The position numbers and the translations under genes were made by a program. Under the pieces are notes generated by a model, which had not been told where the DNA came from, made no database searches, and saw only the letters and a program-made list of their open reading frames with translations. Of a stretch of DNA of 45,863 nucleotides, positions 24,456-34,262 are shown piece by piece. The stretch is from Achromobacter insuavis (GTDB lineage Bacteria; Pseudomonadota; Gammaproteobacteria; Burkholderiales; Burkholderiaceae_B). The stretch lies in assembly GCF_902859645.1 (NCBI RefSeq), contig NZ_CADIJR010000050.1:1-45863 (forward strand), written 5' to 3'. Each line of letters opens with the position of its first letter. Positions within the stretch are counted from its first letter, which is position 1.

Positions 24456-25736
24456 ATGCTCGATCTGATCCTCAAGAACTGCACGCTGCCGGACGGCCGC
24501 CAGCACATCGACATCGGCGTGGCCCAGGGCCGCATCGTCGCGCTCGAACCGGCGCTGAAGGCCGAGGCCGCGCAGACCATCGACGCCGCCGGCCAGCTGG
24601 TGGCGCCGCCGTTCGTCGACGCGCATTTCCACATGGACTCGACCCTGTCGTTCGGGCTGCCGCGCGTGAACCAGTCGGGCACGCTGCTCGAAGGCATCGC
24701 GCTGTGGGGCGAACTGAAGCCGCTGCTGACGCAGGAAGCGCTGGTCGAGCGCGCGCTGGCCTATTGCGACTGGGCGGTGGCGCGCGGCCTGCTGGCGATC
24801 CGCTCGCACGTCGACGTGTGCGACCCGCGGCTGCTGGCGGTGGAAGCGCTGCTGCACGTGCGCGAGCAGGTCAAGCCGTACCTGGACCTGCAACTGGTGG
24901 CCTTCCCGCAGGACGGCGTGCTGCGCGCGCCGGGCGCGCTCGACAACCTGAAGCGCGCGCTGGACATGGGCGTGGACGTGGTCGGCGGCATTCCGCACTT
25001 CGAGCGCACCATGCAGGACGGCGCCGAATCGGTGCGCATCCTGTGCGAACTGGCCGCCGAGCGCGGCCTGCGCGTGGACATGCACTGCGACGAAAGCGAC
25101 GACCCGCTGTCGCGCCACATCGAGACACTGGCCTATCACACGCAACGCCTGGGCCTGCAGGGCCGCGTCACGGGTTCGCACCTGACCTCGATGCACTCGA
25201 TGGACAACTACTACGTGTCCAAGCTGATCCCGCTGATGCGCGAGGCCGGCGTGTCGGCCATCGCCAACCCGCTCATCAACATCACGCTGCAGGGCCGCCA
25301 CGACACCTATCCCAAGCGCCGCGGCATGACGCGCGTGCCCGAACTGCTGGCCGCCGGCGTGCCGGTGGCGTTCGGCCACGACTGCGTGATGGACCCCTGG
25401 TACAGCCTGGGTTCGGGCGACATGCTGGAAGTGGCGCACATGGGCCTGCACGTGGCGCAGATGACCGGGCAGGACGCCATGCGCGCCTGTTTCCAGGCCG
25501 TCACGGCCACGCCGGCGAAAATCCTGGGCCTGGACGAGACCGGGCTGGAAGTCGGCAAGCGCGCCGATATGGTGCTGCTGCAGGCGCGCGACCCGGTCGA
25601 GGCGCTGCGCCTGCGCGCCACGCGCCTGATGGTGCTGCGCGCCGGCCAGGTGGTGGCGACCACGCCGCCGGCCACCGCCACGCTCAACCTGCCGGGCCGT
25701 CCGGGCCAGGTCAGCTTCCAGACGCCGGCCCGCTGA
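24456..25736 (+). CDS. codA: cytosine deaminase-type amidohydrolase (CodA family)
   Basis: This 426-residue metal-dependent amidohydrolase is expected to convert cytosine (or a related base) to uracil plus ammonia. The metal and catalytic residues all align with E. coli CodA at an offset of four: His57/His59 (DAHFHMD), His210 and Glu213 (MHCDESDD), His242 (GSHLTSMHS) and Asp309 (FGHDCVMDPW). The next residue is Cys310, where E. coli has Asp314, a position known to influence substrate preference. The ATG at 24456 with AAGG at 24445 is preferred to the in-frame TTG at 24450. It is co-transcribed with a BMP-type importer, which fits scavenging of bases as a nitrogen source. Confidence 0.9.
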   Translation: MLDLILKNCTLPDGRQHIDIGVAQGRIVALEPALKAEAAQTIDAAGQLVAPPFVDAHFHMDSTLSFGLPRVNQSGTLLEGIALWGELKPLLTQEALVERALAYCDWAVARGLLAIRSHVDVCDPRLLAVEALLHVREQVKPYLDLQLVAFPQDGVLRAPGALDNLKRALDMGVDVVGGIPHFERTMQDGAESVRILCELAAERGLRVDMHCDESDDPLSRHIETLAYHTQRLGLQGRVTGSHLTSMHSMDNYYVSKLIPLMREAGVSAIANPLINITLQGRHDTYPKRRGMTRVPELLAAGVPVAFGHDCVMDPWYSLGSGDMLEVAHMGLHVAQMTGQDAMRACFQAVTATPAKILGLDETGLEVGKRADMVLLQARDPVEALRLRATRLMVLRAGQVVATTPPATATLNLPGRPGQVSFQTPAR

Positions 25737-25752
25737 TTGCGCGCTCCGGCGC

Positions 25753-25772
25753 GGCCGGGATCAGGCCCGGCC
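25753..25772. terminator. possible bidirectional hairpin between the deaminase and RidA-like genes
   Basis: GGCCGGG (25753-25759) pairs with CCCGGCC (25766-25772) around a 6-nt loop, in the 40-bp gap between two convergent operons. There is no T tract on either side, so intrinsic termination is uncertain. Confidence 0.4.
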
Positions 25773-25776
25773 TGGA

Positions 25777-26163
25777 TCAGGCTTCCGATGCCGGCCCGCC
25801 GACATAGCCCGGCCGCCTGGCGGCCGTGACGATGATCTCCACCAGCAGATCGGGCGAGGCCAGCCTGGCCTCGCAGGTCGCGCGCGTCGGCAATGCGTTG
25901 GCCGGCGCCCATTCGGCCCAGACCTGGTTCATGCCGGCGAAATCGCGTTCGATGTCCTTGAGCCAGATCTGCACCGACAGCAGCCGGGTCTTGTCCGAAT
26001 CGGCCCGCGCCAGATAGCCGTCGATCTTGGCCAGCGCGTCGCGCGTCTGCGCGACGATGCCGCCGTCGGCCGACGAGGTCACGCCCGCCACGTACACGGT
26101 ATCGCCGTGAATCACGATGCGGCTCAGGCGCTCGTTGGAATCCTTGCGCACGATGTCATTCAT
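25777..26163 (-). CDS. RidA/YjgF-family imine deaminase-like protein
   Basis: This 128-residue protein has the trimeric chorismate-mutase-like fold of the Rid family, which hydrolyses reactive imines and enamines to ketones and ammonia. The ligand arginine is kept (Arg94 in ALPTRATCEARL) and so is the glutamate in LLVEIIVTAA (Glu109). It is the last gene of the nine-gene operon, overlapping the upstream oxidase stop as ATGA. In that setting it most likely clears the imine formed by the flavoenzymes. Confidence 0.92.
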   Translation of the reverse strand: MNDIVRKDSNERLSRIVIHGDTVYVAGVTSSADGGIVAQTRDALAKIDGYLARADSDKTRLLSVQIWLKDIERDFAGMNQVWAEWAPANALPTRATCEARLASPDLLVEIIVTAARRPGYVGGPASEA

Positions 26164-27323
26164 GGGTGCTGCTCCTTGGGGATGGAAGCCGGCGCGCCCG
26201 CGGCGCCGGTGAAACGATCGATGGCGAACGGCGCGATCGGCAGATCGGTCGCGCCGGTGGTGATCAGATCGGCCATGATACGGCCGACGATCGGGCCCAG
26301 TTCGAAGCCGTGGGCCGAGAAGCCGAAGGCGTGGAAGGCGCTGTCGTAACGCTGGCTGCGGCCGATCACCGGGATCTCGTCGGGCATGGCGGCTTCGATG
26401 CCGGCCCAGCCGCGGTTCACGATCGCTTGCCGCATGTGCGGAAACAGGTCACAAACGGTGCGCGCGCCCTCGGCCAGCGAATGGAAATCCAGCTCGGTCC
26501 ATTCCGCGTCGCGATCGACCCAGGCGCGGCGGCCGCCGCCGATCAGCACGGTGCCGTTGGCGCGCTGCTTGAACGACAGCGGCCGGCCGGTGCCCAGCAC
26601 CACCGCGTCCAGGAAATGGTCCATGCGCAGCGTCACCAGCATCATCGGGCTGATGGCGGTCAGCGGCACCGGCTCGCCCCATTCGGCCGCGATGCGGTCG
26701 GCCCAGGCGCCGGCGCAATTGAGCACCCGCGGCGCGGTGTAGACGCCGGCGTCGGTCTCGACCCGCCACTGTCCCTGCTCATGCGCGCTGCGCAGCACCC
26801 GCACGCCTTCCAGGAAGCGCGCGCCCAGGCTGGCGGCCTTGCGGCGGAACGCCAGCGTGGTGCGGTAGGGGTCGGCGGCCGCGTCCTCGCGCGCGATCAG
26901 GCCGCCCTCTACCGTCGGCGTCAGCGCGGGAATCATCCCTAGCAATTCTTCGCGGTCGATCCATTGCTCGTGCGTGTAGCCGTGCTGTTGCATGGTGGCC
27001 AGGCGCGCGCGCAATGTCGCCACGTCGGCCTCGTTCTCGGCCACGCGCACCTGCCCGTGCTGCTCGAAGCCGCAGTCGTCGTCGACCAGTTCGCCGATGC
27101 GGTACCAGAGCTCGCGCGAGGCCAGCGCCAGCGGCACTTCGGCCAGGTGCCGCGCCAGCGTGCGCACGCCGCCGGCGTTCACGCCCGAGGCATGGCGGCC
27201 GACGTAGTTCTTCTCGATCACCAGCGCCGGCACGCCGGCGCGCGCCAGGTGCAGCGCCGCCGAACTGCCGTGCAGGCCGCCGCCGATGATGATGACGGCG
27301 GCCGAGCGGGAAGCGTCCGTCAT
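26160..27323 (-). CDS. FAD-dependent amino-acid oxidase (DAO/SoxB-like), second of the operon
   Basis: This 387-residue flavoenzyme of the DAO/sarcosine oxidase beta family has the FAD-binding GGGLHGSSAALHLARAG at its N-terminus (14-30) and GFSAHGFELGPIVGR near the C-terminus, the usual FAD/substrate region. RHASGVNAGGVRTLAR resembles opine and sarcosine oxidase subunits. It oxidises an amino or imino compound to an imine. It lies 9 bp after the FAD/NAD subunit gene and is coupled to the RidA-like gene. Whether it is a subunit of the complex or a separate oxidase is unclear. Confidence 0.9.
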   Translation of the reverse strand: MTDASRSAAVIIIGGGLHGSSAALHLARAGVPALVIEKNYVGRHASGVNAGGVRTLARHLAEVPLALASRELWYRIGELVDDDCGFEQHGQVRVAENEADVATLRARLATMQQHGYTHEQWIDREELLGMIPALTPTVEGGLIAREDAAADPYRTTLAFRRKAASLGARFLEGVRVLRSAHEQGQWRVETDAGVYTAPRVLNCAGAWADRIAAEWGEPVPLTAISPMMLVTLRMDHFLDAVVLGTGRPLSFKQRANGTVLIGGGRRAWVDRDAEWTELDFHSLAEGARTVCDLFPHMRQAIVNRGWAGIEAAMPDEIPVIGRSQRYDSAFHAFGFSAHGFELGPIVGRIMADLITTGATDLPIAPFAIDRFTGAAGAPASIPKEQHP

Positions 27324-27332
27324 GGCGGCCTC

Positions 27333-28778
27333 CTATTTCTTCAGGCGCACCACCGCCTGGCGCGACTCGTCGGTCTGCGGCAGCGACGCCAGCTCGCCCA
27401 GCGTCAGCGGCTTGGTCGGGAAGCGCAGGCGGTAATAGCCCACCTCCGGCACCGGCACGCCGCGCTCCTCGGCGATGATCTCCGAGACCGTCAGGCCACA
27501 GAAGCGGCCCTGGCACGGCCCCATGCCGCAGCGCAGGAACGCCTTCATCTGGTTCGGCCCGCTGCAACCGAGCTTGACGGTGTCACGCACCTGCGCGGCG
27601 GTCACTTCCTCGCAGCGACAGACGATGGTGTCGCCGGTGGGGCGGCGGAAGTTCTCGGGCGCCTTGTACAGGACATCGAAGAACGCGCGTCCGCGCACCG
27701 CCCGCGCCAGCGCGGCGCGCGGCGCGGCGGCTTCGCTGTCGCGCCGCGCCGCATCGATGCGGCCCAGCAGGTGCGCCGCCTGCAGCGCCGCCAGCCGACC
27801 ACGCTGCTCGGCCGCCAGCGCGCCAGCGATGCCGGCGCCGTCGCCCGCCATGCCGACGCCGTCCACCGAGGTCAGGCCCCAGTCATCCACGTCCGGCTCC
27901 CAGCAATCCAGCGCCGCATTCCAGCGATGCTCGGCGCCGATGGCGCGCGACAGGTTGACGTTGGGCACCACACCCTGGTGCAGCATCAGCTGCTGCGCCG
28001 GCAGGGTCTTGGTGTCTCCCGCCGCGTTGGTGTAGCGCACGCTTTCGAGCTTGTCCTGGCCCAATGCCTCCAGCGCCGTCACGCCCTTGACGATGGGTAT
28101 CGCCGCCTTGACCGCGCGCAGCAACGACAGCCCCTTGCCCAGATAGGGCGAGCGCAGGAAGCCCCACACCTTCGGCAAGGCCTGGCGCAGGCGGCCGGGC
28201 GGCGTGGTTTCGAGCAGCGCGTCGACCTTGACGCCGGCGTTCAGATATTGCCAGGCCACCAGGTACAGCAGCGGGCCGCTGCCGGCCAGCACGGTGCGGT
28301 CGGCCGGCACCACGCCCGCCGACTTCAGCAGGATCTGCGCCGCGCCGGCGGTGATGACGCCGGGCAGCGTCCAGCCCGGAACCGGGAACGGCCGCTCCTG
28401 CGCGCCGGTGGCCAGCAGCAGGCGCCGCGCATGCAGGATGCGCGCCTCGCCCGCGACCGAATACGCCACCTCGAAACCGCGCCGCGGCTCGGGCGCGGTG
28501 CGTTCGGCCACCGCCCACACGGTCGCGCCCGGCAGGTAGCGCGCACCCGACTGCCGGAACGGCTCGACCAGCGAAGCGCCGTGCCAGTAGTCCGGCCCCA
28601 GCACCGCGCGGTCGGTGACCGGCGTGGTGGTGATGGCGCGGTAGATCTGTCCGCCCGGCGCCGCCTGTTCATCCAGCAGCACCGTGTCCACGCCCAGCCG
28701 CGCGGCCGTGGTGGCGGCGGCCAACCCGGCGGGACCGGCGCCCACCACCAGCAAATCGCATTGCGTCGTCTCGATCAT
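27333..28778 (-). CDS. FAD/NAD(P)-binding oxidoreductase with BFD-type [2Fe-2S] tail (OoxA/HcnB-like)
   Basis: This 481-residue subunit resembles the alpha subunits of octopine/nopaline oxidases, D-hydroxyproline dehydrogenases and HcnB. It has FAD motif GAGPAG (13-18) and a second dinucleotide motif, AGSGPL, near 165-170. The C-terminal BFD-like domain carries Cys387, Cys389, Cys422 and Cys427 (CRCEEVT and PCQGRFC), which can hold an Fe-S cluster. The start at 28778 (MIETTQCDLLVVGAGPAG) overlaps the stop of the small ferredoxin-like gene as ATGA. With that protein and a DAO-type subunit it should form an electron-transferring dehydrogenase complex. Substrate not deducible. Confidence 0.91.
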   Translation of the reverse strand: MIETTQCDLLVVGAGPAGLAAATTAARLGVDTVLLDEQAAPGGQIYRAITTTPVTDRAVLGPDYWHGASLVEPFRQSGARYLPGATVWAVAERTAPEPRRGFEVAYSVAGEARILHARRLLLATGAQERPFPVPGWTLPGVITAGAAQILLKSAGVVPADRTVLAGSGPLLYLVAWQYLNAGVKVDALLETTPPGRLRQALPKVWGFLRSPYLGKGLSLLRAVKAAIPIVKGVTALEALGQDKLESVRYTNAAGDTKTLPAQQLMLHQGVVPNVNLSRAIGAEHRWNAALDCWEPDVDDWGLTSVDGVGMAGDGAGIAGALAAEQRGRLAALQAAHLLGRIDAARRDSEAAAPRAALARAVRGRAFFDVLYKAPENFRRPTGDTIVCRCEEVTAAQVRDTVKLGCSGPNQMKAFLRCGMGPCQGRFCGLTVSEIIAEERGVPVPEVGYYRLRFPTKPLTLGELASLPQTDESRQAVVRLKK

Positions 28779-29083
28779 GCCTGCACCTTGCGCGCGCCCA
28801 GCTGGCGCTCGATCTTCATGCCATCGCGCACGGCCGTCATGCAGCCCTGCTGGTTGGCCTGGCCGTCGATCGTGACCAGGCAGTCGTAACACACGCCCAT
28901 CATGCAATAGGGTCCGCGCGGCACCTCGGCCACCGCGGTATCGCGACAGGCCTGCACGCCGCCGGCGAACAGCGCCGCGGCCACGCTGTCGCCGGCGCGG
29001 CATTGCAGTTCGGCGCCATTGACCGTCACCCGCACCGGCGCGCCCTGCGCCTGGCGCTGCGCCTCGTCAAGCCTCTTGAACAT
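28775..29083 (-). CDS. small [2Fe-2S] ferredoxin-like subunit (HcnA/OoxA-N type)
   Basis: This 102-residue protein has a plant-type [2Fe-2S] ligand set: Cys60, Cys65, Cys68 and Cys81 (PYCMMGVCYDCLV ... QQGCMT). It corresponds to the gamma subunit of HcnABC/hydroxyproline dehydrogenase-like complexes, or to the N-terminal part of sarcosine oxidase alpha. The gene overlaps its upstream neighbour by 17 bp and its downstream neighbour by 4 bp, so the three are tightly coupled. It passes electrons within the flavoprotein complex. Confidence 0.92.
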   Translation of the reverse strand: MFKRLDEAQRQAQGAPVRVTVNGAELQCRAGDSVAAALFAGGVQACRDTAVAEVPRGPYCMMGVCYDCLVTIDGQANQQGCMTAVRDGMKIERQLGARKVQA

Positions 29084-30224
29084 GGAACCTCCGGGTCGAG
29101 AAGGGCGCCATGTCGTCGGCCAATTGGCCGGCGGCGATCATGGGCGCCAGTTTGAGCGCGTGCGCGGCGGCCAGGGTGACGCCGCTGTGACAGGTGGCGA
29201 CGAAGGCGCCGGGGCACGTCTCGGATTGTTGATAGATGGGGAAGCCGTCCCTGGACATCACGCGCAGCGCGGCCCAGCTGCGCACCACCCGCACCTCGCG
29301 CAAGGCGGGCAGGGTGCGCACGGCGCGGTCGGCCAGCGTGCCCAGGATCGGCAGGCCCACCTGGTTGTCCACATAGCCGGCCTCTTCCTGCGAATCGCCG
29401 ATCAGCCAGGTGCCTTCGTCGGTCTGGCGCAGCGTCGACAGCGGCGTTTCCAGCAGGCGGCGGGTGCGCTCCAGCACCACGATCTGGCCGCGCTGCGGCC
29501 GCACCGGCACCGCCAGGCCGACCTGCTCGCCCAGCGCCTTGTTCGACAGGCCGCTGGCCAGCACCAGCTTGCGCCCGCGCACCGTGCCGGTGGGCGTGGT
29601 CACCTCGAACACGCCGTCGCGCTGCCGGATCTGCTGCGCCGGACAGCGCGGCAGGTAATCCACAGCCCGCTGTGCAAAACTCATGTGCAGCGCGCGCAGC
29701 AGCTTGAGCGGATTGGCGATGCCGTCCACCGGCGTCCAGGTGGCGCCGCGCACCTCGGGACCGATGCCGGGCACCATGTCGGCGAGCTCGTGGCGGTCCA
29801 GCATTTTCCAGTCGTACTGCGCCATGCCGGGCTGCGCCAGCAGCGTGCGCATGAAGGTGGCGCGCGCTTCCATTTCCTCGTCGCTCAGGAGCGCGTGCAG
29901 ACCGCCGCGCTGCTCCAGGTGCACGTCCACCCCGGTCTCGTCGCGCAGCTCGGCCGCCAGCTGCGGCCAGGCGCCGGCCGAGGTCATGGTCCAGACGCCG
30001 TAGCGCGGCAGGCCCATGCCCTTGCTCTGCACCCAGACCAGCCCGAAATTGCCGCGCGAGGCCCGATAGGCCACGTCGCCTTCGTCCAATACCGCGACGT
30101 GGTCCAGTTCGCGCCGCAGCCCGTAGGCCACGGCCGAGCCGACCAGGCCGCCGCCGATCACCACGGCGTCGTAGACGCCGCGATGCGCCGGCGCGCGCGG
30201 CGCATGTTGTGTTGCTTCCGTCAT
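29067..30224 (-). CDS. FAD-dependent amino-acid oxidase (DAO/OoxB-like), first of the operon
   Basis: This 385-residue DAO-fold flavoprotein has the FAD motif VVIGGGLVGSAVAYGL near residues 21-36. ASRGNFGLVWVQSKG and the C-terminal TCHSGVTLAAAHA are typical of opine oxidase beta subunits. The frame is open far upstream, but the ATG at 30224 shares one base with the permease stop codon (TAATG). Immediate coupling to the ferredoxin-like gene suggests this is the catalytic subunit of the complex. It is the first of two DAO paralogues in the operon. Confidence 0.91.
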   Translation of the reverse strand: MTEATQHAPRAPAHRGVYDAVVIGGGLVGSAVAYGLRRELDHVAVLDEGDVAYRASRGNFGLVWVQSKGMGLPRYGVWTMTSAGAWPQLAAELRDETGVDVHLEQRGGLHALLSDEEMEARATFMRTLLAQPGMAQYDWKMLDRHELADMVPGIGPEVRGATWTPVDGIANPLKLLRALHMSFAQRAVDYLPRCPAQQIRQRDGVFEVTTPTGTVRGRKLVLASGLSNKALGEQVGLAVPVRPQRGQIVVLERTRRLLETPLSTLRQTDEGTWLIGDSQEEAGYVDNQVGLPILGTLADRAVRTLPALREVRVVRSWAALRVMSRDGFPIYQQSETCPGAFVATCHSGVTLAAAHALKLAPMIAAGQLADDMAPFSTRRFHVQEA

Positions 30225-31024
30225 TAGCGTCCCTTTCCGACAAACAGCTTTTCCAGGCCGACCAGGCGGTCCAGGATGAAGATGGCGATGATGGTCACGT
30301 AGATCAGCACGGCCGACACCGCCGTCACCAGCGGGTCGATGGTGTCCTCGATGTGCAGGAAGATGCGCACCGGCAGCGTGGTGGTGGACGGCGAGGCGAT
30401 GAAGATCGACATGGTCAGCTCGTCGAAGCTGGTGATGAAGGCGATCACCCAGCCGCTGACCACGCCCGGCAGCAGCAGCGGCAGCACCACCCGCCGGAAT
30501 GCGGTCCAGTGAGACGCGCCCAGCGACTGCGCCGCGCGCTCCAGCGCCGGATCGATGCCGGTGGCCGAGGCCAGCACCAGCCGCAGCGCGTACGGCATCA
30601 CCAGGATCACGTGCGCCACCACCAACCCCACGTAAGTGCCGGCCAGGTCCACCGTGGTGAAGAACTTCAGGAAGGCCAGCCCCAGCACCACGTGCGGAAT
30701 CATCAGCGGCGACAGGAAGAACGCCACCAGCGCCTCGCGGCCGCGGAAGCGGTTGCGCGCCAGCGCCAGCGCGCTCGGCACCGCCAGCCCGATCGCCAGC
30801 GTCGCCGACAGCGTGCCCAGCCCCAGGCTGAACCAGAACGCCTCGATGAAGCGCGGGTTGTCCAGGATGGCGCGGAACCAGCGCAGCGACAGGCCGCCGC
30901 TGGGCAGCGAGATGAAGCCTTCGGACGTGAACGCCACCGCGCACACCATGACGATGGGCGCCAGGATGAACAGGATGAAGAGCGTGTGGAACAGCAGGCC
31001 GATGGGGCCGTTGCGGAAGTTCAT
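30224..31024 (-). CDS. ABC transporter permease (PotC-like)
   Basis: This 266-residue inner-membrane subunit of a polyamine/opine-type importer has about six hydrophobic helices and the EAA-like loop ERAAQSLGASHWTAFRRVVL before LPLLLPG. The ATG at 31024 is chosen because the preceding permease ends one base upstream and the helix pattern begins there (MNFRNGPIGLLFHTLFILFI). It pairs with the next permease upstream. Confidence 0.93.
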   Translation of the reverse strand: MNFRNGPIGLLFHTLFILFILAPIVMVCAVAFTSEGFISLPSGGLSLRWFRAILDNPRFIEAFWFSLGLGTLSATLAIGLAVPSALALARNRFRGREALVAFFLSPLMIPHVVLGLAFLKFFTTVDLAGTYVGLVVAHVILVMPYALRLVLASATGIDPALERAAQSLGASHWTAFRRVVLPLLLPGVVSGWVIAFITSFDELTMSIFIASPSTTTLPVRIFLHIEDTIDPLVTAVSAVLIYVTIIAIFILDRLVGLEKLFVGKGR

Positions 31025-31025
31025 G

Positions 31026-31888
31026 TCAGGCCCCCGACGGATTGAAGACCGCGCCATAGCGGCGCTCGATCAACCGGTTGGCCGACAGCAGCACCACCAC
31101 CGTCGCCAGCAGCAGCACCACCGCCAGCGCCGCGCCCAGCGGCCAGTTCAGCGTGTTGAGGAACTCGTCGTAGGCGGCGGTGGCCACGTTCTTCAGGCGC
31201 CGGCCGCCGATGATGGCGGGCGTGGCGAAGGAACTGGCGGCCATCGCGAACACCATGATCGAGCCCGACAGGATGCCCGGCATGACCTGCGGCACGATCA
31301 CGCGACGGATCACGGTGAACTGGCTGGCGCCCAGCGACAGCGCGGCGGCCTCGGTCGACGGATTGATCCGCTGCAGCGACGCCCACACCGAGATCACCAT
31401 GAACGGCACCAGCACGTGCGTGAGCGCGATGCCCACGCCCAGGTTGCTGTACATCAGGTCGATCGGCGTCGCGATCAGGCCGATGCCGATCAGCGCCTTG
31501 TTGATGAGGCCGGTGGACCCGAACAGCAGCGCCCAGCCCAGCGTGCGCACCACCACCGAGATCAGCAGCGGCCCCAGCACCACCATCAGGAACAGGCCCT
31601 TCCACGGATTGGCCATGCGCGACAACACGTAGGCCTCGGCCGTGCCCAGCACCAGGCAGGCCAGCGTCACCAGCGCCGCCACGCCGAAGGTGCGGGCGTA
31701 GATCTCGTAGTAATAGCCATCGCTGAAAATCTCGATGTAGTTCTTCCAGGTGAAGGTGGCCTGCATGCCGCCATAGAACTGGAAGTCGAAGAAGCTGATG
31801 AGCAAGACCAGCGCCATCGGCACCACCAGGAAGGTGGCGTAGACGGCCAGCGCCGGCGCGCTCAGCAGCCAGGGGTTGGCGCGCGCGC

Positions 31889-31892
<4 letters not shown>
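31026..31892 (-). CDS. ABC transporter permease (PotB-like)
   Basis: This 288-residue first permease of the importer begins MSARANPWLLSAPALAVYAT and has six or so membrane helices. EAAALSLGASQFTVIRRVIV is the cytoplasmic coupling loop. Its start overlaps the ATPase stop (ATGA), and one base separates its stop from the next permease start. The set (receptor, PotA-, PotB-, PotC-like) matches the spermidine/putrescine/2-aminoethylphosphonate/opine class. Confidence 0.93.
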
Positions 31893-32944
<1,052 letters not shown>

Positions 32945-32999
32945 GGATGCTCCCGCTGGCGGCGCGCCCGCGCCGCCGTTGCGTGCTGGTGCACGACCC

Positions 33000-34031
33000 T
33001 CAACGCTCGATTTCGCGCGTCCAGCGCTTGTTCCAGTCGTCCCGGTTCTGGTTGACCGTGTCCCAGTCGATCACGATCAGGTCGGCGGCGCGCTTGCCGA
33101 TCGGCAGCGGCACGCGCGGATCGTCGGCCACCTTGGCCTGCTTGTTGACCGGGCCATAGCCATAGGCGGTGGCCAGCTGCTCCTGCACCTTCGGGCTGAC
33201 CAGGTAATTGACGAAGGCCTGCGCCAGCGGATTGGCGTTGGCCTTGGCCACCGGACACACCGACGACAGCAGCGCGTAGGCGCCTTCCTGCGGATAGACG
33301 AAACCCACCGGGAAGCCGGTGTCGGCGAAGGCCTTGACGCGGCCGCTGCCCCACACCGCGATGGTGGCCTGCCCGCTGGAGAACAGCTCGGTCATCTTGC
33401 CCGGCGACGGCTCGTACACCAGCACGTTGGGGCCGACCTCGTCCTTGAAGGTCTTGAAGCCGGCGTCGATCTTCTTCTCGCCGCCGCCGCCCTCGCGGGC
33501 GTACTCGACCAGCGCGTGCAGGCCGTAGGTGTTGTTCAGCGGCGGCACCACCAGTTGCTTCTTGTACTTGGGATCCTTCAGGTCCTTCCACGAGGTGGGC
33601 GCGGCCCACTTGCGCTCGTCGAAGACCTTCTTGTTGTACATGATGCCGGTGGCGACGATGCCGATGGCCACGGCCTTGTCGTCCTTGTAGCGCGCGGTGC
33701 CGTAGATGTCGTCGGCCGGCAGGCCCTGGATCGGCGCGCAGAAGCCCAGCGCGATGGCCTGGTACATCGGGCCGTCGTCGATGATGGCGACGTCGATCTG
33801 CTGGTTGCTTTTCTGCGCCTGCAGGCGCGCCACCGTGTTGGTGGAGTTGCCGGCCACGTAATCCAGCTCGACGCCGTGCTGCTTGGCGAAGGGCGGGAAG
33901 ATGTCCTTGCGCATGATGTCTTCGAACGAGCCGCCGTAGCCGGCCACCACCAACTTCTGCTGCGCCTGCGCGTTGGCGCACACACCGACGGCCATTGTGG
34001 CCGCCGTCAGGACTGCGAGTACCTTGCCCAT
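33000..34031 (-). CDS. ABC transporter substrate-binding protein (PotD/opine type)
   Basis: This is a 343-residue periplasmic receptor with a Sec signal peptide (MGKVLAVLTAATMAVGV then CANAQAQQ). The mature part starts KLVVAGYGGSFEDIMRKDIF, which is typical of the spermidine/putrescine/opine group. The ATG at 34031 has GGGGG upstream and is preferred to the frame opening at 34142. It is the first gene of the nine-gene catabolic operon. The divergent GntR/UTRA gene begins 231 bp away, with operator-like palindromes between them. Ligand unknown; the downstream flavoenzymes suggest an imino acid or opine-like compound. Confidence 0.93.
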   Translation of the reverse strand: MGKVLAVLTAATMAVGVCANAQAQQKLVVAGYGGSFEDIMRKDIFPPFAKQHGVELDYVAGNSTNTVARLQAQKSNQQIDVAIIDDGPMYQAIALGFCAPIQGLPADDIYGTARYKDDKAVAIGIVATGIMYNKKVFDERKWAAPTSWKDLKDPKYKKQLVVPPLNNTYGLHALVEYAREGGGGEKKIDAGFKTFKDEVGPNVLVYEPSPGKMTELFSSGQATIAVWGSGRVKAFADTGFPVGFVYPQEGAYALLSSVCPVAKANANPLAQAFVNYLVSPKVQEQLATAYGYGPVNKQAKVADDPRVPLPIGKRAADLIVIDWDTVNQNRDDWNKRWTREIER

Positions 34032-34155
34032 GAAAACCCCCGTTATTGGAAGAGAACTGCAAGAACTGCCGGTGCTGCCTGAATCCGGGGGAGGACCCGC
34101 CGCTGCGAAAAAAACACGGCCCCGCTTGCCCCGCGACCTCATGTCCGCCGTACAA

Positions 34156-34231
34156 TTTGTCCGTACATGAATGTCCGGACAAATAATGGATCCGCAAGGC
34201 GGGCGCTGTCAATCGGTTATTGTCCGTACAA
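34156..34231. promoter_or_regulatory. repeated TTGTCC-GNACAA palindromes (candidate GntR operators)
   Basis: Three related dyads lie in the divergent gap: TTTGTCCGTACA (34156-34167), TGTCCGGACA (34172-34181, a perfect palindrome) and TTGTCCGTACAA (34220-34231). A weaker relative, TGTCCGCCGTACA, begins at 34142. The centres of the first two are 14 bp apart and the third is 49 bp further. HutC-type GntR regulators bind such dyads, so control of both the divergent importer/oxidase operon and of the regulator gene is likely. Confidence 0.7.
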
Positions 34232-34262
34232 ACCCCGATAGAACGAAAAAAGGAGCCACCCC

